From Rhodobiaceae bacterium (lineage in GTDB: Bacteria > Pseudomonadota > Alphaproteobacteria > Rhizobiales > Tepidamorphaceae), in NCBI GenBank assembly GCA_020637855.1, contig JACKJR010000001.1, positions 1,054,001 to 1,118,000 on the forward strand: a stretch of DNA of 64,000 nucleotides, in the 5' to 3' direction. The notes below the pieces were generated by a model, which was not told where the DNA came from, did no database searches, and saw nothing but the letters and a program-made list of their open reading frames with translations. Made by a program: the position numbers and the translations under genes. This document shows, piece by piece, positions 33,840 through 43,298 of the stretch; the first letter of the stretch is position 1, and every line of letters starts with the position of its first letter.

Positions 33840-35231
33840 GTGCGTCAATTGCGGCAGGGAAGGCTTTATCTCGCTGGTGTTCTGGCGGGTGCGATCGGTG
33901 TTGCGGCGGGGTTTTCCGCGCACGCCGAGACCATGATGTCTGCAATGTCCTATGCCTATGGTTCCAATCCGACGCTGAATGCGGCGCGGGCGGAAGCGCG
34001 AGCCGTGGACGAGGGTGTGGCCCAGGCATTGTCAGGATGGCGCCCGACCGTGACCGGTGAGGCCTCGATCGGCCAGAAATACACCGACACCAATTCAAAC
34101 TCCGCGTCATCCAGCGGAAGTTCGAGCACGTCTCCTGGAAACCTTGGCGTGACGGTCAACCAGCCGCTGTTCCGCGGATACCGGACCATCAACTCCACCA
34201 AGCAGGCCGAAGCCGCGGTGCGAGCAGCGCATGAATCCCTGCGCAACACCGAACAGAACGTGCTCCTGCAGGCCGCGCAGTCTTACGCGGATGTTGTGCG
34301 CGATTCCGCGATCGTGGAGTTGCGCAACAACAACCTGTCGGTGCTTCAGGAGCAATTGCGCGCTGTTCAGGACCGTTTTGAGGTTGGCGAAGTCACGCGC
34401 ACCGATGTTGCCCAGGCAAGGGCGCGTGCCAGCGCGGCCCAATCGGCGGTCAACGCTGCTCAGGCGCAACTGCTGACCAGCCGCGCGACCTATATCCAGA
34501 TCGTCGGTCGGGAGCCGAAAAATCTCAAAGCTCCGCAACCCTTCACCCGCCAGATTCCGGCTTCGCTCGATCAGGCGATCGCACTCAGCAGGTCCGATCA
34601 CCCGGCGATCAAGGCGGCGCGGTTCTCGGAAGAATCAGCGGCTTTTGCGATCAAGGTCGCCGAGGGTGCCCTGTTGCCGACGCTGTCGCTGCAGGGAACC
34701 GTCGATTACAACACCGAGCCTTCCGCGACTGTCAACAGCACGTTCAGCGCCCAGATTCTCGGTGTCCTCACCGTCCCGATCTATCAGGGCGGTTTGGAAT
34801 ATTCACAGGTTCGTCAGGCCAAGCAGACCCGGACCCAGCGCATGCTCGAGGTTGATGTGGCGCGCGCCCAGGTTCAGGCGGCGGTGCTATCCGCATGGGG
34901 TGGATTGCAGGCGGCACGCGCATCGATCATTTCCGCACAGGCGCAGATCGAGGCAGCATCCATTGCCCTTAATGGTGTGCGCGAGGAAGCACGTGTTGGC
35001 CAGCGCACCACGCTTGATGTCCTTGACGCCCAGCAGGAACTGCTGGATGCCCGCGTAAGCCGCGTCATCGCGGAGAGGGATCAGGTCGTTGCGTCCGTGT
35101 CGATCTATTCGGCGATCGGGCGGCTTCTGGCCAACCGGATCGGGCTCTCGGTGCGCGAATACAAGCCGGAAACCAATGCCGGCCAGGTTCGTGACAAGTG
35201 GTTCGGGCTGCGCACCTCCGACGGTCAATAA
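33840..35231 (+). CDS. tolC: TolC-family outer membrane channel
   Basis: A 463-residue outer membrane efflux protein. A signal peptide (about 1-29, ending FSAHA) precedes two structural repeats of the TolC fold: TMMSAMSYAYGSNPTLNAARAE and the second repeat from about 250 (LDQAIALSRSDHPAIKAARF), each ending in a coiled-coil arm (GEVTRTDVAQARARASAAQ and VGQRTTLDVLDAQQELLDAR). It forms a trimeric exit duct for type I secretion and drug efflux. The start GTG at 33840 lies after GGGAG; the 284-base gap upstream holds no gene. Confidence 0.92.
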   Translation: MRQLRQGRLYLAGVLAGAIGVAAGFSAHAETMMSAMSYAYGSNPTLNAARAEARAVDEGVAQALSGWRPTVTGEASIGQKYTDTNSNSASSSGSSSTSPGNLGVTVNQPLFRGYRTINSTKQAEAAVRAAHESLRNTEQNVLLQAAQSYADVVRDSAIVELRNNNLSVLQEQLRAVQDRFEVGEVTRTDVAQARARASAAQSAVNAAQAQLLTSRATYIQIVGREPKNLKAPQPFTRQIPASLDQAIALSRSDHPAIKAARFSEESAAFAIKVAEGALLPTLSLQGTVDYNTEPSATVNSTFSAQILGVLTVPIYQGGLEYSQVRQAKQTRTQRMLEVDVARAQVQAAVLSAWGGLQAARASIISAQAQIEAASIALNGVREEARVGQRTTLDVLDAQQELLDARVSRVIAERDQVVASVSIYSAIGRLLANRIGLSVREYKPETNAGQVRDKWFGLRTSDGQ

Positions 35232-35410
35232 GCGCTCAGGTCAGCACTCGTTAATTTCTTGGTGTGAAAATCAGCCGTGGAAGGGTCTGATGGCGGCCTT
35301 TTGCGCCGGTGCTCAACCTGCGATACTCCGGCGCATGTAATGATTCTGTCCATCCCGAACGTCTTGGGGCAGGCGGCGGCTGGAATCGACGACGCGGCGG
35401 AGCGGGGCAA

Positions 35411-36034
35411 ATGTCGAAAGCGGCGCAACAGAGCGAACCGTCGATGGAGGAAATCCTTGCCTCCATTCGAAAAATTATTTCCGACGAGAACGACGCTCCG
35501 GCTGCGGAGGCCGCAAAACCGGCTGAAAAGCCTGAGCCGGCACCGGAACCTGTAGCCGAGAAGAAACCCGAGCCCGCGGTGGCCAAGGAAGTTCCCGCGC
35601 CTAAACCGCAGGAAGAACCGGCAGCTGCGGAAGACGATGCGTCGGACGACATTCTTGAGCTGACCGACGATATGGTCGCCGATACGCCTCAGAAGGTGGT
35701 GGGCGTCGATCCGGAAGTATCTTTCGAGGATTTCGCGGTCGAGGAGCCCGAACCGGAGCCTGTTGCGGAGAAACCGGCAAAGAGCGAGGCAGCCGGCAAG
35801 ACTGTGGCGGAAGCCATGGCGGACCGCCTGATTTCACCCGCAACGGATGCAGCCGTCGGCAGTGCTTTCGGCAAGCTCGCCAACACCATTCTCAGCCGGG
35901 ATTCCCACACGCTTGAGGATCTGGTGAAGGAGATGCTGCGGCCGATGCTGCAGGAATGGCTCGACGATAATCTCCCCGGCATGGTCGAAAAGCTGGTGCG
36001 CGAGGAAATCGAGCGGGTTTCGCGCGGCCGCTGA
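35411..36034 (+). CDS. popZ: Polar organising protein Z
   Basis: A 207-residue protein. The N-terminal helix QSEPSMEEILASIRKIISDE (residues 7-26) is the conserved partner-binding motif of PopZ; residues about 35-130 are a Pro/Glu-rich, strongly acidic linker; the C-terminal helices (about 140-207, ending LVREEIERVSRG) form the oligomerisation domain. It builds a cell-pole hub for chromosome anchoring and regulators in alphaproteobacteria. The ATG at 35411 follows GCGGGGCAA. It lies directly before valS, a common rhizobial pairing. Confidence 0.92.
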   Translation: MSKAAQQSEPSMEEILASIRKIISDENDAPAAEAAKPAEKPEPAPEPVAEKKPEPAVAKEVPAPKPQEEPAAAEDDASDDILELTDDMVADTPQKVVGVDPEVSFEDFAVEEPEPEPVAEKPAKSEAAGKTVAEAMADRLISPATDAAVGSAFGKLANTILSRDSHTLEDLVKEMLRPMLQEWLDDNLPGMVEKLVREEIERVSRGR

Positions 36035-36189
36035 TCCTTCTGATCATCTTTCATTTTCGTTTGTCATTGCCGGTGCCTGCGCCAATAACGCCGGTTGACA
36101 GTCACCTGAGCGTGGTCTTTACCACGTGACGCCGTAATGCCCGGTGTTGCAGGCGTATTCGGCACGGTCAGACCAATCCGGTGTACAGC

Positions 36190-39075
36190 ATGCTCGACAA
36201 GACCTACGCGCCTGAATCCATTGAGGGGCGCATCTATGCGGAATGGGAAAATTCCGGCGCATTCAAGGCCGGCAGCGGCGCCGAACCCGGCGCTGACAGC
36301 TATTGCATCGTCATCCCCCCGCCGAATGTCACCGGTTCCCTGCACATGGGTCATGCGCTCAACAACACACTGCAGGATATCCTGATCCGCTTTGAGCGTA
36401 TGCGCGGGCGCGACGTGCTCTGGCAGCCGGGCACCGATCACGCAGGTATCGCCACCCAGATGGTCGTCGAGCGCCAGCTGACCGAAAAGCAGGAACCCGA
36501 ACGCCGCGAGATGGGGCGTGACGCCTTCATCGATCGCGTCTGGCAGTGGAAGGAAGAATCCGGCGGCACGATCATCAACCAGCTGAAGCGCCTCGGCGCA
36601 TCCTGCGACTGGTCGCGCGAACGCTTCACCATGGACGAGGGGCTGTCGAAGGCCGTTCTCAAGGTCTTCGTCGAGCTGTACCGCAAGGGCCTGATCTACA
36701 AGGACAAGCGCCTCGTCAACTGGGACCCGAAGTTCGAAACCGCGATTTCCGATCTCGAAGTGGAGAACATCGAGGTCGACGGCCACATGTGGCACTTCAA
36801 ATACCCGCTCGCCGGCGGGGAAGCCTACGAATATGTCGAAAAGGACGAGGACGGCAACGTCACCCTGCGCGAGACCCGCGACTACATCTCGATTGCCACG
36901 ACCCGTCCCGAAACGATGCTGGGCGATGGCGCGGTCGCGGTGCATCCCTCCGACGAGCGCTACGCACCGATTGTCGGCAAGCTGTGCGAGATCCCGGTCG
37001 GCCCGAAAGAGCACCGTCGCCTGATCCCGATCATCGTCGACGATTATCCCGATCCGGAATTCGGCTCCGGTGCGGTGAAGATCACCGGCGCGCACGACTT
37101 CAACGACTATGCGGTCGCCCGCCGCAACAACATCCCGCTCTACCGCCTGATGGATACAAGGGCGCACATGCGCTCTGACGGCGAGCCCTACGCTGAGGCC
37201 GCGGCCGAGGCGATGGAAATCGTCAGGAAGGGCGGCACGCCGGATGTCCGCCGCGTCGACACGATCAATCTTGTTCCCGACGAATACCGCGGTCTTGACC
37301 GCTTCGAGGCACGCAAGCGCGTCATCGCCGACATCGATGCCGAAGGCCTGATGATCATGGTCGAGGACAAGCGGATCATGCAGCCGTTCGGCGACCGTTC
37401 GAAAGATGTCATCGAGCCGATGCTGACCGACCAGTGGTTCCTCGACGCCGAAACCATGGCAAAGCCGGCAATCGCGGCAGTCGAGGACGGCAGCACCGTC
37501 TTCGTGCCGAAGAACTGGGAGAAGACCTATTTCGAGTGGATGCGCAACATCCAGCCGTGGTGCATTTCCCGTCAGCTCTGGTGGGGACATCAGATTCCGG
37601 CCTGGTACGGGCCGGATGATACGGTTTTCGTTGCCGAAGATGAGGAAGCCGCGCTCGACGCCGCCATCCAGCACTACATTGCCGAGGAAGGCCCGTGGAA
37701 GGCCTGGGTCGAGGAGAAGCTTGAAAACTTCCAGCCCGGCGAAATCCTGACCCGCGACGAGGATGTGCTCGATACGTGGTTCTCGTCGGCCCTGTGGCCG
37801 TTCTCGACGCTCGGCTGGCCCGACGAAACGCCGGAACTGAAGCGCTACTACAAGACGGACGTTCTGGTTACCGGCTTCGACATCATCTTCTTCTGGGTTG
37901 CCCGCATGATGATGATGGGCCTGCACTTCATGCACGAGGTGCCGTTCCATACCGTCTACATTCACGCGCTGGTCCGTGACGAGAAAGGCCAGAAGATGTC
38001 GAAGTCGAAGGGCAACGTCATGGATCCCCTCGACCTGATCGACAAGTTCGGCGCCGATGCACTGCGTTTCACGCTGACTGCGATGGCCGCGCAAGGCCGT
38101 GACATCAAGCTGTCGGAGCAGCGTGTCCAGGGCTATCGCAACTTCGCAACCAAGCTGTGGAACGCTTGCCGCTTCGCCGAGATGAACGAGTGTCGGCGCA
38201 TCGCCGATTTCGACCCGCTTTCCGCGTCCCACCCGCTCAACAAGTGGATCATTGGCGAGGTCGCGAGCGCAGTCGGGCAGGTGACCGAGGCACTGGAGGC
38301 CTATCGCTTCAATGATGCGGCAGGCGCGGTCTACCGCTTCATCTGGAACACCTATTGCGACTGGTATCTGGAACTCGCCAAACCGATCCTCAACGGTGCT
38401 GATGGTGCGGAGAAAACGGAAACCCGGGCAACGGCTGCTTTCGTGCGTGACGAGATGCTCAAGCTCATGCATCCGGTCATGCCGTTCATCTCCGAGGAGT
38501 TGTGGGCGCGGGTCGATGAGGGAGCAGAGCGCGAAAGCCTGCTGATGCACACCCAGTGGCCCAGCGGCGGCGGGCCGCTGATCGACCGGGCGGAGGATGC
38601 AAAGCGCGAGATCGATTGGGCGATCGACCTGATCTCCACCATCCGTTCGGTGCGCACCGAGTTGAACGTCGCGCCGGGCGCCAAGGTCGGGCTCGTCATG
38701 GTCAAGGCTTCGGACGCTGCGAAAGGTGCGATCGCGCGCAATGAGGAATCAATCCTGCGCCTTGCTCGTATCGATAATCTCGAATTCGCCGATGATGTTC
38801 CATCCGGTTGCGTTCAGGCCATCGTGGGGGCCGAGACCATCGCTCTTCCCCTGGCGGGCATTGTCGATGTTGCCGCCGAGAAGGCTCGGCTCACGAAGGA
38901 GCGTGACAAGCTGGAAAAGGAAGCCGGTGGCCTTGCCAAGAAGCTCGAGAACCCCGGTTTTCTCGCCAACGCTCCCGAGGCTGTGGTCGAAGAGCAGCGT
39001 GAGCGTCTCGAGGAGACGCGTGAGCGTCTTGTGAAAGTCGGCGAAGCGGTGTCGCGCCTCGACGCTCTCCGGTAG
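36190..39075 (+). CDS. valS: Valyl-tRNA synthetase
   Basis: A 961-residue class I synthetase. The HIGH-like motif is HMGH in PPPNVTGSLHMGHAL near residue 50; the KMSKS loop is KMSKSKGN near 600; the editing (CP1) domain lies between them; the C-terminal coiled-coil tRNA arm (KARLTKERDKLEKEAGGLAK) is intact. The start ATG at 36190 gives MLDKTYAPES, the family N-terminus; a GTG at 36181 is in frame. It follows popZ by 155 bases. Confidence 0.95.
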   Translation: MLDKTYAPESIEGRIYAEWENSGAFKAGSGAEPGADSYCIVIPPPNVTGSLHMGHALNNTLQDILIRFERMRGRDVLWQPGTDHAGIATQMVVERQLTEKQEPERREMGRDAFIDRVWQWKEESGGTIINQLKRLGASCDWSRERFTMDEGLSKAVLKVFVELYRKGLIYKDKRLVNWDPKFETAISDLEVENIEVDGHMWHFKYPLAGGEAYEYVEKDEDGNVTLRETRDYISIATTRPETMLGDGAVAVHPSDERYAPIVGKLCEIPVGPKEHRRLIPIIVDDYPDPEFGSGAVKITGAHDFNDYAVARRNNIPLYRLMDTRAHMRSDGEPYAEAAAEAMEIVRKGGTPDVRRVDTINLVPDEYRGLDRFEARKRVIADIDAEGLMIMVEDKRIMQPFGDRSKDVIEPMLTDQWFLDAETMAKPAIAAVEDGSTVFVPKNWEKTYFEWMRNIQPWCISRQLWWGHQIPAWYGPDDTVFVAEDEEAALDAAIQHYIAEEGPWKAWVEEKLENFQPGEILTRDEDVLDTWFSSALWPFSTLGWPDETPELKRYYKTDVLVTGFDIIFFWVARMMMMGLHFMHEVPFHTVYIHALVRDEKGQKMSKSKGNVMDPLDLIDKFGADALRFTLTAMAAQGRDIKLSEQRVQGYRNFATKLWNACRFAEMNECRRIADFDPLSASHPLNKWIIGEVASAVGQVTEALEAYRFNDAAGAVYRFIWNTYCDWYLELAKPILNGADGAEKTETRATAAFVRDEMLKLMHPVMPFISEELWARVDEGAERESLLMHTQWPSGGGPLIDRAEDAKREIDWAIDLISTIRSVRTELNVAPGAKVGLVMVKASDAAKGAIARNEESILRLARIDNLEFADDVPSGCVQAIVGAETIALPLAGIVDVAAEKARLTKERDKLEKEAGGLAKKLENPGFLANAPEAVVEEQRERLEETRERLVKVGEAVSRLDALR

Positions 39076-39443
39076 GAGAGCCGGTGCCGCAGTCGCTGTT
39101 GCCATAAAGACACAGTCTTTACCAATTCATGATTTGGGCCGGGATCGTGACCGGCTGCGCCCCGATTGCGCCACAAAATGGCGCGTAAACCCCTGTATCT
39201 GATCGGCTGAACGGCCATTGCGGCATTTGTGGAGGGCTTCCACGGAATCTGCCGCTGGAGGCGATTTCACCACTGCCGCTCCTGCGGTGTTGCAAGCTTG
39301 CAACTCCGGTCCGCGAACGGCGCGGGGCGATGCGAGTCGCCTTGCAGATGGTCTTTTTGCCATGGCAGGAGAGCAGACAGTATGCGCTTGGTCCGCGCAC
39401 GGTGTGCGGTTTTGCAAGTTGCGTTAAGGGGATTTAAGCGTCA
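39076..39443. other. Intergenic region between valS and ilvD
   Basis: These 368 bases hold no supported gene. The main signal is a 16-base palindrome at 39289-39304 and a partial second copy at 39412-39422; the rest shows nothing recognisable. The ilvD ribosome site AAGGGGAT lies at the end. Confidence 0.55.
39289..39304. promoter_or_regulatory. Perfect 16-base palindrome upstream of ilvD
   Basis: GTTGCAAGCTTGCAAC reads the same on both strands. TTGCAAG recurs at 39412-39418, followed by TTGC, 25 bases before the ilvD ATG. This arrangement resembles an operator with a main and an auxiliary site, in the style of LacI-family regulators. The regulator is unknown. Confidence 0.45.
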
Positions 39444-41168
39444 ATGGACGCCAAGACATTCGACAAGAGCCGCCTGCCGAGCCGCTATGTGACGGAAGGG
39501 CCTGAGCGCGCGCCGCATCGCTCCTACCTTTATGCGATGGGCCTGACCGAAGAGCAGATCCACCAGCCGCTCATCGGCGTGGCAAGCTGCTGGAACGAGG
39601 CCGCTCCCTGCAACATTTCGCTGATGCGCCAGGCGCAGGCGGTCAAGAAGGGCGTCTCTTCGGCTGCCGGCACGCCGCGCGAATTCTGCACCATCACCGT
39701 GACCGATGGCATCGCCATGGGTCACCAGGGCATGAAGGCCTCGCTCACATCACGCGAGACGATTGCAGATTCCGTTGAATTGACCATGCGCGGCCACTGC
39801 TACGACGCGCTCGTCGGCCTTGCCGGTTGCGACAAGTCGCTACCCGGCATGATGATGTCGATGGTTCGCCTCAATGTGCCGTCGATCTTTATCTATGGCG
39901 GATCGATCCTGCCCGGCACCTTCCGTGGCCGTCCGGTAACGGTTCAGGACGTGTTCGAGGCGGTCGGCCAGCATTCGGTCGGCAACATGGACGACGAGGC
40001 GCTGCACGAGCTTGAAATGGCGGCTTGCCCCTCGGCTGGCGCCTGCGGTGCCCAGTTCACCGCCAACACCATGGCCTGCGTCAGCGAGGCGATCGGCCTT
40101 GCGCTGCCGTATTCCTCCGGCGCGCCGGCGCCTTACGAACTTCGCGACGCCTTCTGCATGGCAGCAGGCCGCCAGATCATGAACCTCGTGCGCAGCGGCC
40201 TCCGTGCCCGCGACATCGTCACCCGCGAGGCGCTGGTCAATGCCGCCGTCGTCGTTGCCGCAACCGGTGGCTCGACCAATGCCGGTCTGCACCTGCCGGC
40301 CATCGCGCATGAATGCGGCATCGACTTCGATCTGCTCGACGTTTGCGAAATTTTCAGGCGGACGCCGTATATCGCTGATCTCAAACCCGGCGGCAAATAC
40401 GTCGCCAAGGACCTATATGAGGTTGGCGGTATTCCGCTGGTGATGCGCACACTGCTCGACGGTGGCTACATGGATGGCAAATGCATGACGGTGACCGGCC
40501 GCACCATGGCCGAGAATCTTGCGGGCGTTCAGTGGAACGACCAGCAGGATGTCGTGCGCCGTCACGATGAGCCTATTTCTCCCACCGGCGGCGTCGTTGG
40601 TCTGCAGGGCAACCTCGCGCCGGATGGCGCAATCGTGAAGGTTGCGGGCATGTCCAAGCTGACCTTCACCGGCCCGGCGCGTTGCTTTGATTCCGAGGAA
40701 GAGTGCTTCGCCGCCGTCAAGGCGCGCCAGTACAAGGAAGGCGAAGTGCTGGTCATCCGCTACGAAGGCCCCAAGGGCGGCCCCGGTATGCGCGAGATGC
40801 TGGCAACCACCGCCGCGCTCTACGGTCAGGGCATGGGCGACAAGGTCGCGCTGATCACCGACGGGCGCTTCTCCGGTGCGACACGCGGGTTCTGCATCGG
40901 CCACGTTGGCCCGGAAGCCGCTGTCGGCGGGCCGATCGGCTTGCTGCGCGATGGCGACATAATCGAACTCGACGCGACGGCCGGCACGATGAACGTGCGC
41001 CTGTCGGACGAAGAGCTGAACAAGCGGCGCGAGGCCTGGAAGCCGCGCGCCAACGACGCAACGTCTGGGGTGTTGTGGAAATACGCGCAGGAAGTGGGCT
41101 CTGCCCGCGCCGGTGCGGTGACACACCCGGGGGGCGCTGCCGAGGTGAAATGCTATGCGGATGTTTAA
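39444..41168 (+). CDS. ilvD: Dihydroxy-acid dehydratase
   Basis: A 574-residue iron-sulfur dehydratase of valine, leucine and isoleucine synthesis. Cluster ligands are in GVASCWNEAAPC near 46-57, GCDKSLPGM near 128-136 and CPSAGACGAQFTANTM near 197-212; GGSTNAGLHLPAIAHE and ITDGRFSGATRGFCIGHVGPEA are conserved. The size and motifs fit the IlvD/EDD family; sugar-acid dehydratases are close relatives, but the branched-chain role is most likely. The ATG follows AAGGGGATTT. Its end overlaps the exoR-like gene by 14 bases. Confidence 0.9.
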   Translation: MDAKTFDKSRLPSRYVTEGPERAPHRSYLYAMGLTEEQIHQPLIGVASCWNEAAPCNISLMRQAQAVKKGVSSAAGTPREFCTITVTDGIAMGHQGMKASLTSRETIADSVELTMRGHCYDALVGLAGCDKSLPGMMMSMVRLNVPSIFIYGGSILPGTFRGRPVTVQDVFEAVGQHSVGNMDDEALHELEMAACPSAGACGAQFTANTMACVSEAIGLALPYSSGAPAPYELRDAFCMAAGRQIMNLVRSGLRARDIVTREALVNAAVVVAATGGSTNAGLHLPAIAHECGIDFDLLDVCEIFRRTPYIADLKPGGKYVAKDLYEVGGIPLVMRTLLDGGYMDGKCMTVTGRTMAENLAGVQWNDQQDVVRRHDEPISPTGGVVGLQGNLAPDGAIVKVAGMSKLTFTGPARCFDSEEECFAAVKARQYKEGEVLVIRYEGPKGGPGMREMLATTAALYGQGMGDKVALITDGRFSGATRGFCIGHVGPEAAVGGPIGLLRDGDIIELDATAGTMNVRLSDEELNKRREAWKPRANDATSGVLWKYAQEVGSARAGAVTHPGGAAEVKCYADV

Positions 41169-41973
41169 GCATCTGACCACGGGCGCGCTTGCGCTGTGCC
41201 TCGCCGCGCCATTGGCGCTGGCGGCAGGCCAGGTGCGCGCCGATGACAAAAAGCCTGAACTCACCGACGATGTCGGCCCGGTCAAGGCGTTCCGGATCGG
41301 CGCGCGGGCCTATCTGTCCGGCGATTTCCGTTACGCACTGAAAGCTCTGGAACATGCCGCCAAGGCCGGGCATGCCATGGCGATGTGGAAGCTCGGCAAG
41401 ATGTATGCCGAAGGCGAGGGCGTCGATGAGGACGACCAGCGCGCCTTCGACTATTTCCGCCAGATCGCCAATGCGCATGCCGATGACAATCCGCATTCGC
41501 AATTCGCCAGCGTTTATTCCAACGCTTTCGTGCAGCTCGGCAACTACTACAAGGCGGGCATTCCGGGTTCTCAGGAAGTGCCGCAGAACTATGGCGAAGC
41601 GGCGCGCATGTACATGCACGCGGCAACCTATTTCGGCGACGCCGACGCCCAGTACGAGCTTGCGCGCATGTATCTCGACGGCAATGGTGTCCCTCGCGAT
41701 CCCGCGCTCTCGGTGCGCTGGCTCTATTCGGCAGCCAAGAAGGGGCATGTGGCCTCGCAGGCGCTGCTTGGCGACATGCTGATTTCCGGTGTCGACGTGC
41801 ATCCGCGTCCCGTCGAAGGGCTCAAGTGGCTTTTGATCGCGAAGGATCATGCCGGCCCGTCCGATCGCGACTGGGTCCTGTCGCTGCACTTCAAGGCCAT
41901 GCAGGCGACCAGCTCCGAGCAGCAGATACAAGCGACCACCGCCGCTGCCGCCTGGACCGAAAGCGCGGATTGA
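41155..41973 (+). CDS. exoR: Exported Sel1-repeat protein, ExoR-like
   Basis: A 272-residue protein with a signal peptide (about 1-30) followed by Sel1-like repeats (AAKAGHAMAMWKLGKMYAEGEGV, AATYFGDADAQYELARMYLDGNGV and AAKKGHVASQALLGDMLISG). The order and the spacer FVQLGNYYKAGIPGSQE match the periplasmic ExoR of rhizobia, which inhibits the ExoS-ChvI two-component system and so limits succinoglycan and activates flagella. Its ATG lies inside the last codons of ilvD, with GAGGTG at good spacing, so it may be partly co-translated with ilvD. A generic Sel1 protein is the alternative. Confidence 0.75.
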   Translation: MRMFKHLTTGALALCLAAPLALAAGQVRADDKKPELTDDVGPVKAFRIGARAYLSGDFRYALKALEHAAKAGHAMAMWKLGKMYAEGEGVDEDDQRAFDYFRQIANAHADDNPHSQFASVYSNAFVQLGNYYKAGIPGSQEVPQNYGEAARMYMHAATYFGDADAQYELARMYLDGNGVPRDPALSVRWLYSAAKKGHVASQALLGDMLISGVDVHPRPVEGLKWLLIAKDHAGPSDRDWVLSLHFKAMQATSSEQQIQATTAAAAWTESAD

Positions 41974-42029
41974 ATTTCAGCGAAATTGAGTCTTGGGGAA
42001 ATCGCAGAGCGTTCAGGCTGCCGGTTCGA

Positions 42030-42812
42030 TCACACTGACAATTCGATAATGACCGGAACGTGGTCGGACGGTTTTTCCCAGGCCCGCACATCCTTGTCGA
42101 TTGTCACGCCGGTCAGTCTGTCGGCGGCTTGCGGCGACAGCATCAGGTGGTCGATGCGAATACCGTTGTTCTTCTGCCAGGCGCCGGCCTGATAATCCCA
42201 GAACGAATAGATACCAGCGGACGCATCACAGGCGCGGTAGGCGTCGGTGAAACCGAGATGGCTGAGTTCACGGAATAACCCGCGCGATTCCGGCTGAAAC
42301 AACGCATCATCGCGCCAGTTCTCCGGGTTTTTCGCATCTTCCGGCATCGGAATGACGTTGTAATCGCCAGCCAGAATGAACGGCTGCTCTTCGCAAAGCC
42401 GGTGTTCGGCATGTGCGATCAGCCGCTTCATCCAGGCAAGCTTGTAATCGAATTTCTCGGTGCCGAGCGGATTGCCGTTCGGAAGATAAAGAGACGCCAC
42501 ACGCACCGCGCCGTTGTCCGTTGAAACGGTTGCCTCGATGTAGCGCGCCTGTTCGTCGCTGTCGTCGCCGGGCAGGCGAATCTCGATGTCTTCCAGCGGC
42601 CGCTTCGACAGGATGGCAACACCGTTGAAGCTTTTCTGCCCGTGCGTGGCGACATTGTATCCGAGACGCTCGATTCCTTCGCGCGGCACGTTCTCGTCGA
42701 TGCTCTTGAGTTCCTGCAGGCACACGACATCCGGTTGCCGGTCTTCAAGCCAGGCGCAAACGTTTTCGATGCGCGACTTGATGCCGTTGACGTTCCATGT
42801 CGCGATTTGCAC
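42030..42812 (-). CDS. xth: Exodeoxyribonuclease III
   Basis: A 260-residue metal-dependent AP endonuclease and 3'-5' exonuclease for base-excision repair. Motifs in order: VQIATWNVNGIKSR (Asn), CLQELKS (Glu near residue 34), LAGDYNV (Asp, Asn), RIDHLMLS (Asp) and SDHVPV (catalytic His near 252). No ATG fits: I take the GTG at 42810-42812, with a GAGG site 9 bases upstream; longer starts run into the erpA gene. It follows erpA by 22 bases in the same direction. Confidence 0.92.
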   Translation of the reverse strand: MQIATWNVNGIKSRIENVCAWLEDRQPDVVCLQELKSIDENVPREGIERLGYNVATHGQKSFNGVAILSKRPLEDIEIRLPGDDSDEQARYIEATVSTDNGAVRVASLYLPNGNPLGTEKFDYKLAWMKRLIAHAEHRLCEEQPFILAGDYNVIPMPEDAKNPENWRDDALFQPESRGLFRELSHLGFTDAYRACDASAGIYSFWDYQAGAWQKNNGIRIDHLMLSPQAADRLTGVTIDKDVRAWEKPSDHVPVIIELSV

Positions 42813-42834
42813 CAGTTTCAACCTCGGTTGGGCA

Positions 42835-43170
42835 TCAGATGGAAAAGCTCGTGCCGCAGCCGCAGGAGGCCGTGGCATTCGGATTGTGGATCTGGAAGGA
42901 CTGGCCGATCAGGCTATCGACGAAATCGATTTCGGAGCCGGTCAGATACATCAGCGAAACCGAATCGATGAGAACAGTCGCACCATCTCGCTCGATGACG
43001 AGGTCATCGTCCTCGCGTTCCTGAACGAGGTTGAATTCGTACTGGAAGCCGGAGCATCCGCCGCCGGCGACCGAAACGCGCAAAGCCGTTCCTGCCGGTT
43101 CCTTGGCGACGATCTGTGCCACGCGTTTTGCCGCGCTGGCGCTGACGGTAACGGGTTGTGTATTGCTCAT
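42835..43170 (-). CDS. erpA: Iron-sulfur cluster insertion protein
   Basis: A 111-residue A-type carrier that delivers iron-sulfur clusters to apo-enzymes. The three conserved cysteines are visible in GGGCSGFQYEF (about residue 41) and CGCG (near residues 105-107). The N-terminus MSNTQPVTVSASAAKR fits ErpA. The ATG at 43168-43170 was chosen; the long in-frame extension upstream would cross the dgt start and has no similarity. It is divergent from dgt and co-directional with xth. Confidence 0.92.
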   Translation of the reverse strand: MSNTQPVTVSASAAKRVAQIVAKEPAGTALRVSVAGGGCSGFQYEFNLVQEREDDDLVIERDGATVLIDSVSLMYLTGSEIDFVDSLIGQSFQIHNPNATASCGCGTSFSI

Positions 43171-43298
43171 GGCGTATTCCATGCACCCGACGGTAATCGC
43201 AGGCTTGCGAGTCGACCTGCGGTCTGTGTTGCAGGTAAACGTAGGTGTGCTGCCGCATCTGTCAATCCGCGCAGATTTCATTGGAGAAACCCGTTTCC

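Noticed and set aside
36064..38550. An 828-codon open frame on the minus strand opposite valS
   Set aside because: It lies wholly antisense to a clear, motif-complete valS. The translation has no recognisable domain and is rich in Asp, Arg and His runs, typical of antisense frames in GC-rich genes.
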